Under the pieces are notes generated by a model. It made no database searches, was not told the DNA's origin, and worked only from the letters and a program-made list of their open reading frames with translations. A stretch of 64,000 nt of DNA from Lawsonibacter faecis (GTDB lineage: Bacteria; Bacillota; Clostridia; Oscillospirales; Oscillospiraceae): assembly GCF_014287675.1 (NCBI RefSeq), contig NZ_JACOPQ010000012.1, forward strand, positions 1 through 64,000. Reading direction: 5' to 3'. The position numbers and the translations under genes were made by a program. Numbering within the stretch: the first letter of the stretch is position 1; each line of letters starts with the position of its first letter. Positions 1-6,511 of this stretch are shown here, in pieces.

Positions 1-279
1 TACCAGATTCCCAAGCGGCGGTTCAGCGGGTTCTACCAGACCGACCTGGACCTGGTGCTGCGGGAGCTGGGGCGCAGGAGCGTGGTGGTGACCGGCGTGG
101 TGACCAATATCTGCGTGCGTTCCACCTGCCACGACGCGTTCTTCCTGGGCTATCAGGTCATCGTGCCCAGGGACTGCGTGCGCGCCACCGGGCCCCGGGA
201 GCAGGAGTCCACCCTCTGGGACATTGAGACCCACTTCGGCACCGTCACCGAGAGCGATCAGATCATTGCAAAACTATAA
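1..279 (+). CDS. Isochorismatase-family cysteine hydrolase, C-terminal part (partial)
   Basis: The gene enters from the left edge in the frame of base 1 and ends at a TAA, so only the last 92 residues are present. They carry the family's nucleophile region: a beta strand followed by a T-N-I-C-V stretch with the expected cysteine, then R-S-T-C-H-D-A-F-F-L-G-Y, which matches the segment after the catalytic Cys in isochorismatase, nicotinamidase and related amidohydrolases. The Asp and Lys of the triad would lie outside the window, so the substrate cannot be named. A strong terminator follows directly, so this is the last gene of its transcript. Confidence 0.85.
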   Translation, partial: YQIPKRRFSGFYQTDLDLVLRELGRRSVVVTGVVTNICVRSTCHDAFFLGYQVIVPRDCVRATGPREQESTLWDIETHFGTVTESDQIIAKL

Positions 280-294
280 TCTGTAAGATTATAC

Positions 295-332
295 AAAAAC
301 CGGCCTTTCTCACACGAGAAAGGCCGGTTTTT
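295..332 (+). terminator. Intrinsic terminator after the isochorismatase-family gene
   Basis: A 17-bp perfect stem (295-311 with 316-332) closes a 4-base ACAC loop. The 3' arm ends in five T residues. The A-run on the left means it could also stop leftward transcripts. Confidence 0.9.
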
Positions 333-346
333 ACATCTATTGACGC

Positions 347-374
347 TTTACTTGTCCGTTTTTTCCGTTATACT
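347..374 (+). promoter_or_regulatory. Candidate sigma-A promoter of the ECF sigma gene
   Basis: TTTACT (347-352) and TATACT (369-374) are separated by 16 bp. A TTGACG at 340-345 lies too far upstream (23 bp) to pair with this -10 box. The transcript would start about 20 bases before the sigma-factor start codon. Confidence 0.5.
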
Positions 375-399
375 GTTGTGATGGAAGGGGGCGGGACGG

Positions 400-954
400 A
401 TGCTGGCACTATACCTGTCCATGCTGGAGGATGACGGCGACAAGGCGATATTTACGGAGATCTACGAGCAATACGAGCGAAAAATCTATGCGGTGGCGAT
501 GCACCTTACATCCTCGGCCCCAAAGGCGGAGGACGCCGTGCACGACACCATGATTAAGGTTATCAAGCATTTTGACGATGCGAAAAAACTTTTCCGAAAA
601 TCCTGTGACGAATTTGATCCCTGGATCGTTACTATAACGAAGAACACAGCGCTGGATATCCTCCGCAAGGAGGGACGCACCACGGAAATGGCGGAGGACT
701 GGGATATGCCCGTGCCCGACAACGTCCACCCGGAGTCGGAGTTCCGGGCCCTGGTGGGGGAGATCCGCGGCATGCCGGAGAAGTACCGGCGGGTCCTGGA
801 GCTGCGGCTGGTGCTGGAGTGGAGCTTCGACGAGATAGGCCGGGAGCTGGACATTGCGGAAAACACCGCCCGGACCAGGTTCCAGCGGGGCCGCATCATG
901 CTGCGGGAGCGATTGGAGGCGATGGGATATAACGATAAAGGAAGGGTCCTGTGA
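400..954 (+). CDS. RNA polymerase sigma factor, ECF subfamily
   Basis: A 184-residue protein of normal ECF length. Region 2 spans roughly residues 20-95 (Y-E-Q-Y-E-R-K-I-Y, then A-E-D-A-V-H-D-T and a D-P-W-I core-binding/-10 segment). Region 4 spans about 123-175, with the helix-turn-helix D-E-I-G-R-E-L-D-I-A-E-N-T-A-R-T-R-F-Q-R-G. It would direct core polymerase to a small regulon. A GGAAGGGGG ribosome site precedes the ATG. The next gene, a DUF4367 membrane protein, overlaps or abuts its 3' end, the usual place for a cognate anti-sigma-like partner. Target promoters are unknown; the exported-protein genes just downstream are the obvious candidates, but this is inference. Confidence 0.9.
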   Translation: MLALYLSMLEDDGDKAIFTEIYEQYERKIYAVAMHLTSSAPKAEDAVHDTMIKVIKHFDDAKKLFRKSCDEFDPWIVTITKNTALDILRKEGRTTEMAEDWDMPVPDNVHPESEFRALVGEIRGMPEKYRRVLELRLVLEWSFDEIGRELDIAENTARTRFQRGRIMLRERLEAMGYNDKGRVL

Positions 955-1651
955 CGAGCTGCTCCGCCGCGCTCTGATCGAGGCCGTCCGGGAGGACTGG
1001 GCCGATGTTCTGGAGGAGGCCGAAGCGGGGCCGCCGCCCGAGCTTTCGCCCCGGTACTGCCGCCGAAGGCTGAAAATGCTCAACCAGCCCTTTGCCTATT
1101 ACAAACGCACCACCCGCAGCGCATGGCGGAAGCTGCTGCGCGCCGCCGCCTGCGTCCTGCTGACGGCTTCCCTGGCCTTCGGCGCCCTCATGGCCGCCAG
1201 TCCCAGCGCCCGCGCCTGGGTGCAGGAGGTGCTGACACAGTGGCTGGAGACCCATACCTGGTTTATATTTACCGCAAACCCCAACGCCGGAACGGAAACG
1301 GGTGAGTGGAAGACGGGGTATCTGCCCGAGGGGTTCCGGCTGGAAAGTGAACGTCCCATGAGCATTATGACAAAGGTGACCTATATTAACGACGAGGGGA
1401 CGAAAATATTTTTAACCTATGGTCCTGCGGTGTCGGGCGGTTTGGTCGGCTTTGACAACGAACGTAAAGACTATGCAGAGCTAAGCATAAATGGAAACAA
1501 GGCTTATTTATTCCGGGCAAATGTACAGGATGATAGGAACAATTTGCTATGGGTGGATAAAGATAATAATATAACATTTAAATTGATGTCCGGTATTGAC
1601 ACCAGTGAGTTAATTCGGATTGCGGAAGGCATTCGAGAGATTGAATCATAA
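854..1651 (+). CDS. DUF4367 membrane protein, probable partner of the ECF sigma factor (start uncertain)
   Basis: The recognisable protein begins near base 953 with D-E-L-L-R-R-A-L-I-E-A. A cytoplasmic segment follows, then one membrane helix (L-L-R-A-A-A-C-V-L-L-T-A-S-L-A-F-G), the S-P-S-A-R-A-W-V motif and an extracytoplasmic DUF4367 domain to the C terminus. DUF4367 proteins commonly sit beside ECF sigma factors. No ATG, GTG or TTG lies in frame where the family should start. The nearest upstream one is TTG 854, which forces a 101-base overlap with the sigma gene and a non-family N terminus. A GGAAGGG site at 940-946 precedes a CTG at 959. ATG 1076 would lose the N-terminal domain. The end is certain; the start is not. 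Confidence 0.7.
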   Translation: MRKTPPGPGSSGAASCCGSDWRRWDITIKEGSCDELLRRALIEAVREDWADVLEEAEAGPPPELSPRYCRRRLKMLNQPFAYYKRTTRSAWRKLLRAAACVLLTASLAFGALMAASPSARAWVQEVLTQWLETHTWFIFTANPNAGTETGEWKTGYLPEGFRLESERPMSIMTKVTYINDEGTKIFLTYGPAVSGGLVGFDNERKDYAELSINGNKAYLFRANVQDDRNNLLWVDKDNNITFKLMSGIDTSELIRIAEGIREIES

Positions 1652-1652
1652 A

Positions 1653-1692
1653 AAGGAGCACCCTGCAAAAAAATTGCAGGGTGCTCCTTAAA
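1653..1692 (+). terminator. Hairpin terminator after the sigma/DUF4367 pair
   Basis: A perfect 16-bp stem (1653-1668 with 1674-1689) has a short A-rich loop. The 3' tail is only TTAAAT, whereas the left flank gives a better U-run on the minus strand, so it may act in both directions. Confidence 0.7.
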
Positions 1693-1836
1693 TATTGGGA
1701 TAAAGCGCCAACCCATTGACTGTATATAAATAAAAAATTTTTAAAATCCTGACTTAATTTTGGGTGCTGGTACGTTACATGAACAGAGGCACAAAAAATA
1801 ATTGTGTCAAATACAGATAGAGAGGACAGATTTCCA

Positions 1837-2229
1837 ATGAAAAAGAGAATCGTATCCCTGACCCTGGCCCTCGCACTTGTGTTTTCCCTCAGCGTGTCCG
1901 CATCCGCCGCAGCCCGGTGGGATCAAATTGATGACTGCAATATGTGGCTCGTCTTTTCCGGCTCTACCGCCCTCTGTAATGTAACCATGACTGGTAAGGT
2001 CGGCACGAGCATGATGAGAGTGACGGTTTATCTGCAAAAGGAGAAAGCAAGCGGCGGTTACACGAATGTAGAGACCTGGTACGAGGAAGTCCATGGTGCT
2101 GAGTTTGAGTTGGACCAGAGCGTAGCAAATTGTTCAAGTGGTAATTACCGCCTTTATATAAGTGCAAGGGTCTATGACTCCAAGGGCAATAGCGAAGGTA
2201 TGACAGCCGAGACATTTGCAAAATGCTGA
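1837..2229 (+). CDS. Small secreted protein with signal peptide, function unknown
   Basis: A 130-residue protein. ATG 1837 is chosen over an in-frame GTG at 1804 because a GAGAGGA ribosome site lies just before it and the protein then opens with a standard signal peptide (M-K-K-R-I-V-S-L-T-L-A-L-A, cleavage near A-S-A-A-A). The mature part is about 105 residues, probably all-beta. It has a W-L-V-F-S-G-S-T-A-L-C-N-V motif and a repeated Cys pattern resembling small secreted proteins common in gut Clostridia. No catalytic motif is visible. It is the first of several exported-protein genes, and its base composition is more AT-rich than the flanking core genes. Confidence 0.7.
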   Translation: MKKRIVSLTLALALVFSLSVSASAAARWDQIDDCNMWLVFSGSTALCNVTMTGKVGTSMMRVTVYLQKEKASGGYTNVETWYEEVHGAEFELDQSVANCSSGNYRLYISARVYDSKGNSEGMTAETFAKC

Positions 2230-2454
2230 TGCGCTTAAAGCTCACTAGAAAAGGGCAAAGGTGATTCCAATGGGCTAAGTGCAAAAACGTCATTTACTTA
2301 ATCTATAGCACAATGTTTATATGTGATAGTAGAGTAAAGGCCGTTTAGTTTTACACAGTATTATCATGAGTATAAAGAAGCGAGTAGACGGTTTGTCAAA
2401 ATTATTGCACAAAACTGACCCTGTGTGCACAATTCATGTATAGGAGTTTCTTGC

Positions 2455-2820
2455 ATGAAAAAGGGAATTACATTATTTGCTTCTATCTGCTTGGTAATTG
2501 GGATGACTGGTATCATGGCTACGGCTACGCGAATTCCGGCTCAAGAAAGCGAGTTTGCAATTTATCTTGAGCAGGAGGAACTATCTACTGCGCTAAGCCA
2601 CAAGCGGCTTCTTTCAACTGGAGAAGCAGTAACTCCCCGCGCAAATACCTGTGATACGCAAGGACATATTCATGGGTCATCTACTTATGATGTGAAGCAC
2701 CTTGATGAGATGGAATTTGATGGTCATATTTATGACCAAGTCTGGTCTTACACTTATTGTAAGTGGTGTGATGGCTATATATCTGGGCCCACACTTATTT
2801 CTATGACAATAAGAAAGTAA
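2455..2820 (+). CDS. Small exported protein with Cys pairs, function unknown
   Basis: A 121-residue protein starting at ATG 2455 behind a TAGGAG ribosome site. An in-frame GTG at 2425 would put ten extra residues in front of the signal peptide and is less likely. The N terminus is a signal peptide (M-K-K-G-I-T-L-F-A-S-I-C-L-V-I-G-M-T). The mature part has a T-C-D-T-Q-G-H-I-H segment and a C-x-x-C pair (Y-C-K-W-C-D-G-Y) that could bind metal or form disulfides; that is inference. It is AT-rich. I do not recognise the family. Confidence 0.6.
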   Translation: MKKGITLFASICLVIGMTGIMATATRIPAQESEFAIYLEQEELSTALSHKRLLSTGEAVTPRANTCDTQGHIHGSSTYDVKHLDEMEFDGHIYDQVWSYTYCKWCDGYISGPTLISMTIRK

Positions 2821-2968
2821 AAGTTAAAGACTGTTCCGCTGTATTGCGTCTTCGGAAAGTAGCTAATAGCACAACTGTGAAAAATTTTAGTACCCCAGTT
2901 CGCTTTTATTGCAATAGCGTGGGAAGCATTATGTAAAGACAAACAAATCAAATAAGACAAAGGAAGAT

Positions 2969-3170
2969 GACAAGGAGACGATTCTTTTGTCCTCCTGAAA
3001 ACAGATGCGGCGGCCATATGGCCGCCGCATCTGTTATGTACGCAAGGGGTAATCCCTGGTGTAGCATTACTCCCTGCCAAAGGAATAGCCGGACAGAGGA
3101 AATTAATTGCGTACAAGAATGAACTTTCTTCTGCTGTTTGTAACAAATCGGCGGTCAAAAACGATAATGA
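2969..3170. repeat. Terminator/leader block, copy 1 of a duplicated ~200-bp segment
   Basis: This segment matches 4462-4662 almost throughout: a GACAAGG-type start, TCCTCCTGAAAACAGATG, the hairpin, a GTACGCAAGGGG...ATCCCTGGTG stretch, and a GGAATAGCCGGACAGAG element (about 3082-3098). A shorter, diverged version of the last part recurs near 5826-5864. In copy 2 the block begins inside the 3' end of a gene. Copy 1 has no such gene in front, suggesting a deleted or decayed partner. Confidence 0.75.
3001..3034 (+). terminator. 34-bp perfect palindrome in block copy 1
   Basis: Arms 3001-3017 and 3018-3034 are exact complements (ACAGATGCGGCGGCCAT and its inverse). The tail is TATG rather than a T-run, so as a terminator it is weaker than copy 2. 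Confidence 0.6.
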
Positions 3171-3244
3171 AATGAAGGGCATTTTGGGAGCTCGTGAGAC
3201 CTTACCGACCAGAGAGGCCGGGAGACGGTTTTGAATGCAAATAA

Positions 3245-3268
3245 GACAAAAGAACCGTCCCCCTTGTC
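3245..3268. repeat. REP-like short repeat, inverted copy
   Basis: On the minus strand it reads GACAAGGGGGACGG followed by TTCTTTTGTC. Close relatives on the plus strand are at 2969-2991 and 4462-4484 (the last diverges at its 3' end). The ends GACAA and TTGTC are complementary. Confidence 0.5.
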
Positions 3269-3315
3269 TTGCCCTTGCCTTGTGTCTTGTCATAAATTTG
3301 AAAGGTGGTACGAGG

Positions 3316-3888
3316 ATGAAAAAAACTATAACTGCTATAATTGCCGTTATATTATGTGTAGGCATGACAGTTACAGTATCTGCCACTGCATTTCAAGAAG
3401 ACCAACAGGCTAAGTCTGAAACCATTTATGCAGGAGAATCTATTAAAGAGTATTATGGCGTAAAAACTGCATCTGATGTGTTGTTTATCGGTAATACCCT
3501 TCCTGACAAAAATTTTGGGGGATATTATCGTGATGCTGATGGAAACTTAGTGGTAAATATTGTAGGTAGTGTTCCTCGGGATGTATTTGGTTTAAAAGCG
3601 GATTTGCAAAACATTAAATTTGTACAAGTAAAATACCCCCTTTCTACATTGGAAAAAATTGTAGATACATTAGTGCCCCATATGAGAGAATATGGGATAT
3701 CCTTATTAGACGCTAACGATATTACGAATAAGATTGACATTAAATTAAAAGATTTTTCTAATAAAAATATTTCTGCAATTAAAGAATTCCTTAGTATGAC
3801 ACTTACTGCCGAAGAAATCATAGATATGTTGAATTTTATTGATGGAGCCGGTAGTGTTAATCTTTGTCTTGGAGAAAAAATTGATTAA
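3316..3888 (+). CDS. Exported protein with signal peptide, function unknown
   Basis: A 190-residue protein. ATG 3316 follows a GGTGGTACGAGG ribosome site and begins a clear signal peptide (M-K-K-T-I-T-A-I-I-A-V-I-L-C-V-G-M-T, cleavage near V-S-A-T-A). An upstream in-frame ATG at 3235 lies in a repeat and would displace the signal sequence. The mature protein is mixed alpha/beta, with a Y-Y-R-D-A-D-G-N-L-V-V-N-I-V segment and a charged helical C terminus ending in a single Cys. It is strongly AT-rich compared with the core genes, which points to acquisition or relaxed composition. No family recognised. Confidence 0.65.
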   Translation: MKKTITAIIAVILCVGMTVTVSATAFQEDQQAKSETIYAGESIKEYYGVKTASDVLFIGNTLPDKNFGGYYRDADGNLVVNIVGSVPRDVFGLKADLQNIKFVQVKYPLSTLEKIVDTLVPHMREYGISLLDANDITNKIDIKLKDFSNKNISAIKEFLSMTLTAEEIIDMLNFIDGAGSVNLCLGEKID

Positions 3889-3948
3889 ACATCTTTGGTT
3901 TTGGTGCAAGAAGATGATAACCGATACACCCGGTAAGAGGGAGAATCT

Positions 3949-4491
3949 ATGGTCAGGCATTTAATGTATCAAAACTTTATTTTCCTTTTCATATTTGGGG
4001 GAGGCGTGTCGTTCCTTTATTTTCTCTTACACAAAGGTAATAAATACCGATGGGTCTCAGGGGGTATTGCATCGGCTTGCGCTGTAGTGATTGTGGTTTA
4101 TTTCCTCCCCTTCAGTGTGCAAATGCCGATGGAATCAGCGGAGAAATTGGGTGGTGTGTCCGTTTACGTTCAGGGAATCAGAGTTGACCTTACCACCGAG
4201 CAAAAACAAGAATTGGTGGAGCTTTGTAACGAATTGAAATTCCAGCGCCAAGTTGGGCAACAAAACTTTACCTATGTCGGAGAAAAAATGGCGCAGGTGG
4301 TGATTAATGGGGTAGGAAATCACTTATCAGTGTTGTTTTCCATGGAAAAAGACGGATTTAATGGAAATTTCTTATTATACGCAGTTACCGACAAAGTAGA
4401 CCGTGTATTAAATCCAGAAGCAGTCTTAAACTACTTATACGATTTAGTAGAAGAACAAAAAGACAAGGGGACGGTTTTTTCCCCCTCCTGA
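3949..4491 (+). CDS. Two-helix membrane protein, AT-rich paralogue of the gene at 5900
   Basis: A 180-residue protein with two N-terminal membrane helices (about residues 9-27 and 34-52), an extracytoplasmic V-Y-F-L-P-F-S-V-Q-M-P segment, and a soluble domain with E-L-C-N-E-L-K-F-Q-R-Q-V-G. These features line up along the whole length with the protein encoded at 5900-6430 (same Y-Q-N start, W-x-x-G-G-I-A hinge, P-F-x-M-P and E-L-C-N-E-L motifs). ATG 3949 lies behind a GAGGGAG site. The last codons run into the duplicated terminator block, and the C terminus K-D-K-G-T-V-F-S-P-S is probably supplied by the repeat. Function unknown. Confidence 0.7.
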   Translation: MVRHLMYQNFIFLFIFGGGVSFLYFLLHKGNKYRWVSGGIASACAVVIVVYFLPFSVQMPMESAEKLGGVSVYVQGIRVDLTTEQKQELVELCNELKFQRQVGQQNFTYVGEKMAQVVINGVGNHLSVLFSMEKDGFNGNFLLYAVTDKVDRVLNPEAVLNYLYDLVEEQKDKGTVFSPS

Positions 4492-4662
4492 AAACAGATG
4501 CGGCGGCCATGTGGCCGCCGCATCTGTTTTGTACGCAAGGGGCAATCCCTGGTGTAGCATTACTCCCTGCCAAAGGAATAGCCGGACAGAGAAAATTAAT
4601 TTCGTAAAAGAATGAACTCTATATTACCGCTTGTAACAAATCAGCAGTTATAAACAATAGTA
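4462..4662. repeat. Terminator/leader block, copy 2
   Basis: Second copy of the segment at 2969-3170, collinear over about 200 bases with scattered differences. It begins inside the 3' end of the membrane-protein gene and runs toward the leader of the next gene. Bases after it (AGTAAAGTAAAGG...ACACAG, about 4662-4695) also resemble 2330-2358, upstream of another gene of the island. Confidence 0.75.
4491..4530 (+). terminator. Strong intrinsic terminator in block copy 2
   Basis: Arms of 19 bp (4491-4509 and 4512-4530) pair perfectly around a TG centre, with four T residues at the end of the 3' arm. It overlaps the stop codon of the preceding gene. Confidence 0.8.
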
Positions 4663-4715
4663 AAGTAAAGGCGCTTCAGTCTTTTGCGGATACACAGTGA
4701 CGGGAGGGGACAAAC

Positions 4716-5765
4716 ATGATGGCAAAAAAGCGCAATATTTTTATCATGCTGGCTTGTTTTGCGGCAATTGTGGGAATCGCAGCCGCCATAGCCCTTCATG
4801 CCGGGGCTGAGAAAGGCGCGTCGTGGGAGCGGGACGGGCTTGTCTCCTGCCCGCACTACAGCCTCCGGCTTCCGCTGAGCAGGGATTATATCCAAAACGA
4901 CGGCTCCGGCTATTTCTTTGTGGACGAGCGCACTGTCGGCGGTATGAACCGGCTGGAAAAGGGGCTGACGCCCGGGATGGATGAGATCAACTGGGTAACG
5001 GCGGAGTATGAAGACCTTGCCGCCCTGGCCCCGGCGGGCGAGACGATGGACGGGGACCTTCGCACGATGGAGCGCGGCCTGAACGCGTTTGGCTTTGATA
5101 CGACGGATGGGCGGGGGACCGCCATTGACCACGTGTTTGTTGTGGTGGGAAACGGCCTGATCTTCGACTTCTGGGTGTACCGCGACGCCTTTACCGAGGA
5201 GGAAATTAAGACGTTTGAAAGCTCCATCGTACTGGGCGGGGAGTGGTCCCGTCAACCGAGCAGCAATCGGTTTATCACGCTCTACCAGCCCGGCGGCAAC
5301 CGGGAGGGGACCTATCAGCCCAATATCGGAAGCTCCTGGTGCTACCTGTGGGAAGAAAATGAGGATGGTATAACGCTGCTGGAGGTTGTCTCCACCGGCT
5401 TCGGCGGGCTGTCCGCGGGGACGGCCCGGGACCCGATATGGTCTCCTGACGGCCAGCGTCTGGTGATTACGGTGGAATCGCTGGACATGACGACGTTTTA
5501 TTTCCCGCTGGAGCGTTTCCAGGTCGAGGTGCCTTTCCCGAACAATCGAAAAGACCTGCGCATTCCCTTTTATATGTCCCACTGGGAGTTCGACTATACG
5601 CTGGCCGACGTGCCCCGGGCGGTATTTTTCCCGCTCAAATGGTCGGATGACAGCGAACAGATCCTTTTCCACTATGCCTGGACGGACAGTGAAGGCCTCA
5701 GGCGAAGCGGCAACGCGTGGTTTGTTTTGGACGCGGAGAAGAATCATCAAATTCAACCGGCTTAA
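4716..5765 (+). CDS. Membrane-anchored extracytoplasmic protein, function unknown
   Basis: A 349-residue protein with one N-terminal helix (about residues 8-28) acting as signal anchor, then a large soluble domain. A D-P-I-W-S-P-D-G-Q-R-L-V-I-T-V stretch near residue 245 resembles a blade of TolB/WD40-like propellers, and a second S-D-D-S-E-Q-I-L-F-H segment near 315 may be another. A GGGAGGGG ribosome site precedes two adjacent ATGs (4716, 4719). Unlike its left neighbours it has host-like high GC. It sits between the two paralogous two-helix genes, and its terminator replaces the hairpin of the duplicated block. No family assigned. Confidence 0.7.
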   Translation: MMAKKRNIFIMLACFAAIVGIAAAIALHAGAEKGASWERDGLVSCPHYSLRLPLSRDYIQNDGSGYFFVDERTVGGMNRLEKGLTPGMDEINWVTAEYEDLAALAPAGETMDGDLRTMERGLNAFGFDTTDGRGTAIDHVFVVVGNGLIFDFWVYRDAFTEEEIKTFESSIVLGGEWSRQPSSNRFITLYQPGGNREGTYQPNIGSSWCYLWEENEDGITLLEVVSTGFGGLSAGTARDPIWSPDGQRLVITVESLDMTTFYFPLERFQVEVPFPNNRKDLRIPFYMSHWEFDYTLADVPRAVFFPLKWSDDSEQILFHYAWTDSEGLRRSGNAWFVLDAEKNHQIQPA

Positions 5766-5768
5766 TTC

Positions 5769-5825
5769 GGTACTGCCGCAAGGAGAGGGCCGCCGGCCCT
5801 CTTCTTGCGGCAGTACCCGTTTTAC
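5769..5825 (+). terminator. Long-stem intrinsic terminator
   Basis: Arms 5769-5792 and 5794-5817 pair over about 24 bp with one G-U position, followed by CGTTTTAC. The GCCAAATCGATAACCGGACAGAG downstream (interrupted relative to the other blocks) is a diverged version of the element in the blocks at 3082 and 4577. Confidence 0.8.
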
Positions 5826-5899
5826 TGTAACATTATCCCGCGCCAAATCGATAACCGGACAGAGGGAGCCAATCAACATTTCAATCGGGAGGTGGCGGC

Positions 5900-6430
5900 A
5901 TGGATTATAATGAGCTGTTCTTCTACCAGAACTACATTTTGCTGATTATGATTGCGGGCGGCATAGGACTGCTCTATTATCTCGTCAACAGCACGAAAAA
6001 GCGCTGGTTTGCCGGGGGGCTGGCGCTGGTTTGCGCCGCCGTCACTGTGTGGTACTTCATCCCCTTCCATATGCCGCTGGACACGGAGGGGGCGGGGGAG
6101 TTTCCGCCCTGGGCGACCGTGGACTTCGGAGAAACGAGGGTTACGGAGATGAGCGGTGAGCAGGTACGGGAGCTGACGCGCCTGTGCAACGAGCTGGTTT
6201 ACACCCGTCAGGTGGGAGAGAAGGGCAGCGGGTTTTTCAGCGGCGAGTACGTCTATCTCAACGTATCCGACGGAGCTACCCGCCTTAGCATTTATCTGGC
6301 CCTGAATGAGGGCGGCTTTTCACAGTATCCGGGCGTTTACGGGTTCAACGACAGGCACGACCACATCAAAAACCCGGAAGAGCTGACGGCGTATGTGATG
6401 TCCCTGCGGGCCCTGGCGCGGCCGGATTAA
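5900..6430 (+). CDS. Two-helix membrane protein, GC-rich paralogue of the gene at 3949
   Basis: A 176-residue protein with two N-terminal helices (about residues 10-27 and 34-52), the W-F-A-G-G-L-A hinge, a W-Y-F-I-P-F-H-M-P segment and a soluble domain with L-C-N-E-L-V-Y-T-R-Q-V-G. It aligns end to end with the protein at 3949-4491, yet it is GC-rich like the core genome while the other copy is AT-rich. ATG 5900 follows a GGGAGGTGG site at good spacing. Upstream is the diverged GGACAGAG leader element shared by the island. The cellular role is unknown; the topology suggests a sensor or inhibitor facing outward, which is speculation. Confidence 0.7.
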   Translation: MDYNELFFYQNYILLIMIAGGIGLLYYLVNSTKKRWFAGGLALVCAAVTVWYFIPFHMPLDTEGAGEFPPWATVDFGETRVTEMSGEQVRELTRLCNELVYTRQVGEKGSGFFSGEYVYLNVSDGATRLSIYLALNEGGFSQYPGVYGFNDRHDHIKNPEELTAYVMSLRALARPD

Positions 6431-6456
6431 GACTCCGCGGCGGGTGCGCGGCAGAG

Positions 6457-6490
6457 AAGGGACGGCGGTCTGGACCGCCGCCCCTTTTCA
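6457..6490. terminator. Shared terminator between convergent genes
   Basis: Arms 6457-6470 and 6473-6486 pair with one A-C mismatch. TTTT follows on the plus strand. It lies between the convergent membrane-protein gene and spoIIP. Confidence 0.7.
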
Positions 6491-6511
6491 TGTTGCCTCC
6501 ACCGGGGACGC

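Larger units (their letters stand above)
2821..3315. other. Non-coding stretch holding a duplicated block and a REP-like repeat
   Basis: There is no convincing gene in these 495 bases. They contain a short GACAAGG-type repeat (2969-2991), the first copy of the terminator/leader block (to about 3170), a second short repeat in opposite orientation (3245-3268), and the leader of the next small exported-protein gene. Confidence 0.6.

Noticed and set aside
340..345. TTGACG as the -35 box of the sigma-factor promoter
   Set aside because: It is 23 bases from the only good -10 box; TTTACT at 347 has workable spacing.
2775..3386. 203-codon minus-strand frame in the AT-rich island
   Set aside because: It passes through the palindromic block and the repeat, has no ribosome site, and overlaps two supported plus-strand genes.
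4641..5879. 412-codon minus-strand frame opposite the 4716 gene
   Set aside because: It runs through a terminator palindrome and has no start signal; the plus-strand gene has signal anchor, ribosome site and terminator.
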